Shown here: positions 4,578-9,606 of the stretch, piece after piece
How positions within the stretch are numbered: position 1 is the first letter of the stretch
Layout: each line of letters begins with the position of its first letter
DNA from: Bacteroidales bacterium UBA1751
Lineage (GTDB): Bacteria > Bacteroidota > Bacteroidia > Bacteroidales > UBA932
NCBI GenBank assembly: GCA_002315995.1
Contig: DCHN01000037.1
Coordinates: forward strand, 49,454 to 59,059
Direction of reading: 5' to 3'
DNA length: 9,606 bases
Translations under genes and position numbers: made by a program
The notes under the pieces: model-generated
Told to the model about the DNA's origin: nothing
Seen by the model: the letters and a program-made list of their open reading frames with translations, nothing else
Database searches by the model: none

Positions 4578-6023
4578 ATGAACGGAATCATTGACAATCA
4601 CCCAATACTTGCGGAAGTTGCTGCAGCAAAGGAGGTTTTCTGGATTAACCCCCACTACAACCAATCTTCCAATCCAACGGAGAGGGAAACAAGCACCTCA
4701 AAGAGAGGATTGAACAACATTGAAACGTCTCAGAACGTTAACGGATTGACACCCGAAATGGTGAATGACGCCGCACTAAGACTGCAGCGCTTTGCACCGC
4801 TGATTATGCACTACTTCCCTGAAACCGTTGCAACGGGCGGTATTATTGAATCCCCACTGACTGAAACTGCCGCAATGAAGGAGGAGTTGAACGAATGCTC
4901 TTTTCTTCCCCAACCTGGGGCGATAGAGGGACGCCTCCTGCTGAAACAGGATAGCCATCTCGCCGTTTCCGGCTCGGTAAAGGCGCGCGGAGGAATCTAC
5001 GAAGTGCTAAAACATACTGAAGACCTTGCACTTGAAGCAGGAATCCTCACCATAGAGGATATTGAAGAGGCAAATGGAAAGATTGCGGCAGGATACTGTT
5101 TGAACCATGACTCGGAGTTGACTTCACCATATTTGAAATTAACCTCACCGCAGGCCAGGGAGTTCTTTGCAAAACACAAGATTCAGGTGGGATCAACCGG
5201 CAATCTGGGTCTGAGTATAGGCATAATGAGTGCAGCAATTGGGTATGAGGCAATAGTTCACATGTCAGCCGATGCCAAGCAATGGAAGAAGGATCTTCTG
5301 CGCAAACGTGGAGCAACCGTACAGGAGTACGAAGGTGACTATGGTGAAGCCGTGCTGAATGGAAGAAGGCTCTCCGATGCAGACCCTTCAAGCTACTTTG
5401 TTGACGACGAAAATTCCAAGGAGCTCTTCTGTGGATATGCAGTTGCAGGCGGAAGGCTGAAAGCGCAGCTTGATGAGCAGAAAATAACTGTTGACCAGGA
5501 ACACCCCCTCTTTGTATATATTCCCTGCGGAGTTGGAGGAGCACCAGGGGGAATAATTTATGGCCTTAAACTCATCTTCGGAGAGAGTGTTCACTGCTTC
5601 CTTGTTGAGCCAACCCAGGCACCATGCATGCTTGCAGGTCTTGAATCAGGTCTGTTCAATAAGATTTCAGTTCAGGATCTCGGCCTTACAGGAAAGACAC
5701 AGGCCGATGGCCTTGCAGTTGGAAGAGCATCGTCATTTGTGGGAAAAGTCATTGACCCTCTTCTAAGCGGAGAGGCAACAATAGAGGATGAAAAGTTGAA
5801 CAGATATCTGCATATGCTCTGGAAGAGCGAGCATATTTTCATTGAGCCAAGTGCATGTGCAGCATATCAGGGAATAGTTGCACTCCACTCATCACAAATG
5901 GGTCGCTCTTACATTGAGGCGTTGGGTCTTGATGAAAGAATGCCTCAGGCCACCCACATAATATGGGCTACCGGAGGCAATATGGTTCCGGAAATGATTC
6001 GAGCTGAACTTATTTCCAAATAA
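4578..6023 (+). CDS. dsdA: D-serine ammonia-lyase (D-serine dehydratase), PLP-dependent
   Basis: Converts D-serine to pyruvate and ammonia in the cytoplasm (EC 4.3.1.18). The 481-residue product follows the E. coli DsdA family almost throughout: FPETVATGGIIES (80-92), SGSVKARGG with PLP Lys135 (131-139), the phosphate-binding loop GSTGNLGLS (205-213), HMSADAKQWKK, CGVGGAPGG (317-325), QADGLAVGRAS and a closing WATGGNMVPE. It is about 40 residues longer than E. coli DsdA, from two insertions: one near 27-55 after FWINP, and one near 161-188 after GILTIED. Catalytic motifs are intact, so it should be active. It lies 12 bp after the STAS-kinase gene. No dsdC-type regulator or D-serine permease is in the window. 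Its stop is 4 bp from the stop of the converging DUF3575 gene. Confidence 0.95.
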   Translation: MNGIIDNHPILAEVAAAKEVFWINPHYNQSSNPTERETSTSKRGLNNIETSQNVNGLTPEMVNDAALRLQRFAPLIMHYFPETVATGGIIESPLTETAAMKEELNECSFLPQPGAIEGRLLLKQDSHLAVSGSVKARGGIYEVLKHTEDLALEAGILTIEDIEEANGKIAAGYCLNHDSELTSPYLKLTSPQAREFFAKHKIQVGSTGNLGLSIGIMSAAIGYEAIVHMSADAKQWKKDLLRKRGATVQEYEGDYGEAVLNGRRLSDADPSSYFVDDENSKELFCGYAVAGGRLKAQLDEQKITVDQEHPLFVYIPCGVGGAPGGIIYGLKLIFGESVHCFLVEPTQAPCMLAGLESGLFNKISVQDLGLTGKTQADGLAVGRASSFVGKVIDPLLSGEATIEDEKLNRYLHMLWKSEHIFIEPSACAAYQGIVALHSSQMGRSYIEALGLDERMPQATHIIWATGGNMVPEMIRAELISK

Positions 6024-6027
6024 AAAA

Positions 6028-6705
6028 TTAGAATTTGTATGCAATCAAAAGTCCGCCCTTGAAGAATGGGAGGAACTCGGCATCATAGTTCCAGTCTATA
6101 TACATCTCGTATGGCTCGCTTTTGCTCTCACGCTTGAAACCTCTATACCAGGAGTGCTGATAGCCACACCCTATATTGACCTCCAAACCCCATCTTGAAG
6201 AGAGAGAGAACATATATCCTATTGATGCTCCAAGCATCATATTCCAACCCTGCTGATACGAGTCATTGTTGTAGTCCCTTCTATACATAGGATAAATACC
6301 CTTGTTCATCTTATAGGGCCCACCTCCCACAACAGGGCCTATGAAAAATCCTGAAAACGCACGCCGCGGATAGTATCTGCCCTCAAAATATGCCAAAGCA
6401 CAGGCAAAGGGTTTCCCGGTACCAAGGCAGTTGTTCAGATATGGAGAGAGAAGCAACTCCGTTTGCAAAGTAAACTTGTTTCCCACCCAGAATTCAATGG
6501 CTGGATTAAAAATGCCCACCAAAGCAAGTGAATTCAATTTAACTGCGTTTTTATAAAACGCACTCTCTGGAGTTTCAACAACTCCGCTATTTTGAGCAAC
6601 CTCTTCTTTGTTCATTTCCTGGGCAAATGAAAAAGAGGTGGCTCCAAGCATCAATGCTACGAGGAGAATACCCGAAATTATATATCTATTCCTAATTGTT
6701 TTCAT
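6028..6705 (-). CDS. DUF3575-type outer-membrane-like protein
   Basis: A 225-residue product with a Sec signal peptide: basic MKTIRNRY, a hydrophobic stretch and probable cleavage after Ala28 (SFA|Q). The mature part starts with a polar linker (29-49), then KNAVKLNSLALVGIFNPAIEFWVGN, which fits the start of DUF3575 proteins. Alternating aromatic/glycine strands follow (YFEGRYYPRR, GFFIGPVVGGGPY, GASIGYMFSLSSRWGLEVNIG), and the protein ends in LLIAYKF with the terminal Phe common to outer-membrane barrels. A small beta-barrel in the outer membrane is therefore likely; its role is unknown. It is the last gene of the leftward cluster, 19 bp after the acetyltransferase stop. Confidence 0.75.
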   Translation of the reverse strand: MKTIRNRYIISGILLVALMLGATSFSFAQEMNKEEVAQNSGVVETPESAFYKNAVKLNSLALVGIFNPAIEFWVGNKFTLQTELLLSPYLNNCLGTGKPFACALAYFEGRYYPRRAFSGFFIGPVVGGGPYKMNKGIYPMYRRDYNNDSYQQGWNMMLGASIGYMFSLSSRWGLEVNIGCGYQHSWYRGFKRESKSEPYEMYIDWNYDAEFLPFFKGGLLIAYKF

Positions 6706-6724
6706 TATTATACTACTCTCCCCT

Positions 6725-7315
6725 CTATTCCACTACACATACCTTGCCATTATCAAGCATATAGAGCTCTCCGCCCAGCGGGCAGCGGGCAACCTCGCGG
6801 CCGGATGCATCACGCATGAATTCGAGTGAAGCGCCGCTGCGGCTCATCCAACCTATCTGCCGGGCGGGATTGCCAACAACCACTGCGTATGCAGGCACAT
6901 CATTCACAACAACGGTGCCGGCTCCTATCAAGGCATACTCTCCAATATTGTGTCCGCACACAATTGTGGCGTTTGCACCTATTGAAGCGCCATTGCCAAC
7001 CTTGGTACTGCGATACTCACTCTTGCGGCTCACAGCACTGCGCGGATTAATAACGTTCGTAAAGACACACGAAGGCCCCAGAAATACATCATTGCCACAC
7101 TCCACCCCTGTATATACGCTTACATTGTTCTGAATCTTCACATTATTGCCCAGAACAACACCGGGGCTCACCACAACATTCTGCCCTATATTGCAATTCT
7201 CGCCAATGGTGCATCCCTCCATAATATGGCTGAAGTGCCATATTTTCGTACCCTTTCCAATTTTACAACCATCATCAACGTATGATGACTCATGAACGAA
7301 ATACTCCTTTTCCAT
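6725..7315 (-). CDS. wbpD: UDP-2-acetamido-3-amino-glucuronate N-acetyltransferase-like (hexapeptide repeat)
   Basis: A 196-residue left-handed beta-helix acyltransferase of the WbpD/WlbB type. That enzyme uses acetyl-CoA to acetylate the 3-amino group of UDP-2-acetamido-3-amino-2,3-dideoxy-glucuronate, a step toward diacetamido-uronic acids in surface glycans. Family hallmarks run nearly end to end: IWHFSHI (25-31), hexapeptide repeats such as CTIGENCNIGQNVVVSPGVV, KIQNNVSVY (60-68), GPSCVFTNVINPRS (80-93), GASIGANATIVCG (109-121), YALIGAGTVV and VVGNPARQIGWMS (146-158). The tail has Cys178 and is of the family type. The sister enzymes (UDP-GlcNAc dehydrogenase, oxidase, aminotransferase) are not in the window, so they must lie elsewhere or the substrate differs. 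It starts 6 bp after the mtgA stop, so the genes are tightly co-transcribed. Confidence 0.85.
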   Translation of the reverse strand: MEKEYFVHESSYVDDGCKIGKGTKIWHFSHIMEGCTIGENCNIGQNVVVSPGVVLGNNVKIQNNVSVYTGVECGNDVFLGPSCVFTNVINPRSAVSRKSEYRSTKVGNGASIGANATIVCGHNIGEYALIGAGTVVVNDVPAYAVVVGNPARQIGWMSRSGASLEFMRDASGREVARCPLGGELYMLDNGKVCVVE

Positions 7316-7321
7316 AACTTA

Positions 7322-8068
7322 CTAATTCTTTTTACCGCCCTTGCCAACTTTTCCGCTATGTTTATGGTCAACCCAGTCGGGCCAGGCAAGTTTACTTACA
7401 AGGCTTGTGATTGCCGCCTCACGGCTGCTCATATACTTTGTTGAACGAAGCGGAGAGCGGTGAATAGGGTCGGGAAAACAGGCCGCTATTCTGGCGCTCT
7501 GGCTCAATGTGAGTTTTAACGCAGGTATCTTGTAATATTTACGGGCAGCAGCCTCAGCGCCATATACGCCTTTGCCCATTTCAACGACATTCAAATAGAC
7601 CTCCATTATTCGCTCCTTACCCCAAATTTTTTCAATAAGGAAGGTGTAATAGGCCTCGAATCCCTTCCTGGCCCATGTACGCGTGCAGAATGTGAAGACA
7701 TTTTTTGCCGTCTGCTGGGAAATTGTACTGGCTCCTCTGTGTCTCTTGCCCTTTTCCCTCTCTTTCAAGGCCTGTTTTATAGCTGTGGTATCAAACCCTT
7801 TATGTTCCGGAAAGAGGTTGTCTTCACTGGCAATTACGGCCTTTATCATTTTTGGCGATATCTCATCAAGGCTTACCCAATCTTTGGACGTTCTGAACTC
7901 CTTGTCATCCCTGAACTCAATTGAGCGCCTGAGCATAAGAGGGGTAACCCATACAGGCACCCACTTGAGCAGCGACACCCAAAGAAGGCTAAACGCAATG
8001 AATGCGAGGGGCAACTTTATGAAGAGAAACCTCCAGAATCTGTTTTTCTTTCTGCTCTTACGTGACAT
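7322..8068 (-). CDS. mtgA: Monofunctional peptidoglycan glycosyltransferase
   Basis: Polymerises lipid II into glycan strands at the outer face of the inner membrane (GT51 family). The 248-residue product has a basic N terminus and one membrane anchor at about 18-44. The GT51 motifs are intact: IASEDNLFPEHKGFD with catalytic Glu82 (79-93), RGASTISQQTAKNVF (111-125), then IWGKERIMEVYLNVVEMG with the second conserved acid near Glu156 (148-165), and GVYGAEAAARKYY. It has no transpeptidase domain, and its length is normal for MtgA. The gene lies 15 bp after the PIN-PhoH stop and 6 bp before the acetyltransferase start. A lysine/glycine-rich tail follows the domain. Confidence 0.95.
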   Translation of the reverse strand: MSRKSRKKNRFWRFLFIKLPLAFIAFSLLWVSLLKWVPVWVTPLMLRRSIEFRDDKEFRTSKDWVSLDEISPKMIKAVIASEDNLFPEHKGFDTTAIKQALKEREKGKRHRGASTISQQTAKNVFTFCTRTWARKGFEAYYTFLIEKIWGKERIMEVYLNVVEMGKGVYGAEAAARKYYKIPALKLTLSQSARIAACFPDPIHRSPLRSTKYMSSREAAITSLVSKLAWPDWVDHKHSGKVGKGGKKN

Positions 8069-8083
8069 TTCAGTTACTGCATT

Positions 8084-9469
8084 CTACAATTCGTCCTCAT
8101 TCGCCCTAGCGGGGTTTGAGGAGGCTTCACCGAGTCTTTGCTCCGCTATTTGCGAAAGCTCAGAGCGCTCACCGCGGCTAAGATTGATATGAGCGAAGAT
8201 GTTCTCCCCATACATCTTGTCTGTTATATGTACCAGACCATTTGACCAGCGGTCGAGATATGGGTGCTCAATATGTCTCAGATTACCGGTAAATACAATT
8301 TTGGTACCCTGAGCCGCTCTGGTAATAATTGACTTCACCTCATCGGGAGAAAGGTTCTGCGCATCCTCAACAATGAGGAATGTCTTCATAAGTGACCTTC
8401 CTCTCAGAAGAGAGAGAGGTGTAACAACAACCTTCTCCGATTCTGTAAGCGATTCAACGGTTTGCAACTCCCTGGAATCCTTTGGCAGAGAATTCTTTAT
8501 AACGTCAAGGTTATCCTGCACAGGAAGGGTGAAGAGAGAGTATGCTCTATCAACGTCTGCTATCATAACATGCTCCATTTCACTTCCAGCCGTAATATCG
8601 GTCTTGCAGGCAACCATAATCTTGTCATAGACGTTGTTCTGCGAAATTGCCGCAGCAAGTGAGAGCAACGATTTGCCGGAGCCGGATGTGCCGGTTATTG
8701 ACAAGAGCCTCACGCTCGGATCCATGAGAAGTTCCAAAGCAAAAACCTGCTCGGCATTCAATGGTTTTATACCCATTACAACCTTTGAGGCAACAGGCTG
8801 AATCAAATTGTATTTTTTATTGTATCTGGCAAGAATATCTCCTGTAGCCGGTGCCCTGAATCTGAAGAGCTGGTTAGCGGCAAGGTCATCGGTGCAGAGT
8901 TGGTCTGCAATTGCAGACGGGTTGATTCCTGCACGCTGAAGCTTCTCAAGCACGCCCTTGCCAGCATTCTTTACAAAAATAATTCTGGCATCATTAAGAG
9001 CAACCCGCTCCTCCTTAATGTGTCCTGTCAAATAATCCTGCGAAAGAAGTCCCAGCGCCCTTGCCTTCAACCTCAAGTTTACATCCTTTGTAACAAGACC
9101 AACCGTTCTACCCGGGTTCTTTGCCTTTACCCACAAAGTGGTTGAAAGAATCCTGTGATCCTGGAAGTCATCGAGGAAACACCCCTTCAACTCATCAGAA
9201 AACGGATGGTTTATCTCTATGGCAAGTGTACCTCTTCCCTCACCCAGCGGATAGCCCTTCTCCACTTCATACAGTCTGCTATCGGAAATTCTGTCTATAA
9301 GCCGCACGAACTCCCTGGCGTTGTAGTTGATTACACTGTTACCCTTCTTGAACTTGTCAACCTCCTCAAGCACAGCCATAGGAATAACCAGGTCATTCTC
9401 CTGGAAATTGTATATGCTTCTGTAGTCGTGCAGAATCACATTGGTGTCGAGAACAAAAATCTTTGCCAT
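8084..9469 (-). CDS. PIN domain-PhoH-like ATPase with altered ATPase motifs
   Basis: A 461-residue cytoplasmic protein joining a PIN ribonuclease-like domain to a PhoH-type P-loop ATPase (PhoH2/YlaK layout), which in relatives acts as an RNA helicase/nuclease. PIN acids are kept: Asp8 in VLDTN, the LEEVDKF region (34-40), Asp104 in FQDHRIL and Asp129 in TKDVNLR. The ATPase half has Walker A GTSGSGKS (260-267), then PLSLLRGRS and SRGERSEL, matching the family. Several expected ATPase positions differ: Walker B reads IVEDAQN (366-372) where DEAQN is usual, GNLRHIE (395-401) stands where GDxxQID is usual, and the RP...GxLPGD stretch after strand 2 is replaced by CKTDITAGSEMEH (288-300). The ATG at 9469 is chosen because the upstream TTG at 9496 sits in the probable -7 box. 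It leads the cluster with mtgA. Confidence 0.85.
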   Translation of the reverse strand: MAKIFVLDTNVILHDYRSIYNFQENDLVIPMAVLEEVDKFKKGNSVINYNAREFVRLIDRISDSRLYEVEKGYPLGEGRGTLAIEINHPFSDELKGCFLDDFQDHRILSTTLWVKAKNPGRTVGLVTKDVNLRLKARALGLLSQDYLTGHIKEERVALNDARIIFVKNAGKGVLEKLQRAGINPSAIADQLCTDDLAANQLFRFRAPATGDILARYNKKYNLIQPVASKVVMGIKPLNAEQVFALELLMDPSVRLLSITGTSGSGKSLLSLAAAISQNNVYDKIMVACKTDITAGSEMEHVMIADVDRAYSLFTLPVQDNLDVIKNSLPKDSRELQTVESLTESEKVVVTPLSLLRGRSLMKTFLIVEDAQNLSPDEVKSIITRAAQGTKIVFTGNLRHIEHPYLDRWSNGLVHITDKMYGENIFAHINLSRGERSELSQIAEQRLGEASSNPARANEDEL

Positions 9470-9493
9470 ATCACTTTTGTTACATTCCAATTC

Positions 9494-9501
9494 CAAAGAT
9501 A
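9494..9501 (-). promoter_or_regulatory. Putative -7 box for the phoH-mtgA-wbpD cluster
   Basis: The minus strand reads TATCTTTG, an exact TAnnTTTG match, 24 bp upstream of the ATG at 9469 and just downstream of the tRNA-Val terminator. It is the same 8-mer as the box of the SGNH gene. A -33 TTG at standard spacing is not clear. Confidence 0.5.
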
Positions 9502-9513
9502 GTAATAATAAAC

Positions 9514-9541
9514 AAAAACGCCTTCAGAATCTCTGAAAGCG
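9514..9541 (-). terminator. Rho-independent terminator of tRNA-Val
   Basis: On the minus strand a 10-bp stem with one G-T wobble and a 3-nt loop (9532-9541 with 9519-9528) is followed by TTTTTGTTT. It lies 12 bp past the tRNA 3' end and separates the tRNA transcript from the phoH promoter. Confidence 0.85.
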
Positions 9542-9553
9542 TCTCCACTCGGG

Positions 9554-9606
9554 TGGGAGTAATAGGATTCGAACCTATGACCCCCTGCTTGTAAGGCAGG
9601 TGCTCT
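9554..9606 (-). tRNA. tRNA-Val (anticodon UAC), 5' part outside window
   Basis: Read on the minus strand: the anticodon stem CCTGC/GCAGG encloses loop CTTACAA, giving anticodon TAC (complement of 9591-9593), so it reads GUA valine codons. A five-base variable loop follows, then T arm ATAGG-TTCGAAT-CCTAT (9562-9578), acceptor 3' strand TACTCCC (9555-9561) and discriminator A (9554). CCA is not encoded. The D loop and the 5' acceptor strand are cut off by the window edge. Confidence 0.93.

Noticed and set aside
5047..5544. 165-codon frame on the minus strand inside dsdA
   Set aside because: It lies wholly antisense to a well-conserved enzyme gene and its residue content (His/Arg/Leu-rich) is that of a shadow frame.
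7683..8192. 169-codon frame on the + strand across mtgA and the end of phoH
   Set aside because: It is antisense to two genes with intact motifs and has no family resemblance.
9470..9496. TTG start adding nine residues to the PIN-PhoH protein
   Set aside because: It falls inside the probable -7 box, and the PIN domain begins naturally at MAKIFVLDTN from the ATG at 9469.

Overview
The window most likely comes from a member of the Bacteroidales (Bacteroidota). The lines of evidence are a surface lipoprotein joining a fimbrillin-like region to a FISUMP domain, a short 'MKK...SP.VEVIE' peptide gene typical of gut Bacteroidales, promoter boxes matching TAnnTTTG, tRNA genes without an encoded CCA, and a PIN-PhoH protein. 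Species cannot be read from the sequence. No phage, IS, CRISPR or conjugation gene is present.

Layout. At 1-24 is the 3' tip of a tRNA on the + strand, followed by its terminator. From about 79 to 823 there is no large gene. This stretch holds two large imperfect palindromes (151-286 and 291-513), the first copy of a 32-bp hairpin repeat (510-541), an AT-rich stretch with a G9 tract, and a strong terminator-type hairpin (740-785). Next on the + strand come a 42-residue peptide gene (824-952) and a 502-residue lipoprotein gene (970-2478), followed by a terminator and a second, identical copy of the 32-bp repeat (2574-2605).

An SGNH/GDSL hydrolase gene reads leftward (2608-3375). It shares a 74-bp divergent promoter region with a rightward pair: a STAS-kinase fusion (3450-4565) and D-serine ammonia-lyase dsdA (4578-6023). 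The rest of the window is a tight leftward cluster, in transcription order PIN-PhoH ATPase (9469-8084), mtgA glycosyltransferase (8068-7322), WbpD-type sugar N-acetyltransferase (7315-6725) and a DUF3575 outer-membrane-like protein (6705-6028). Gaps within it are 15, 6 and 19 bp. It meets dsdA tail to tail with only 4 bp between stop codons. A tRNA-Val(UAC) with its own terminator closes the window.

How the genes may work together. The leftward cluster has an envelope theme: peptidoglycan polymerisation, a glycan-precursor acetyltransferase and a probable outer-membrane barrel, led by an RNA-type PIN/ATPase. The rightward pair couples D-serine breakdown to a protein with a STAS module and a small-molecule-kinase-like domain, which suggests regulation or a linked metabolic step. 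The most notable points are the STAS-kinase/dsdA pair, the altered ATPase motifs of the PhoH protein, the small peptide gene behind a possible attenuator, the SGC-spaced insertion in the SGNH hydrolase, and the repeat/palindrome cluster near the left end.
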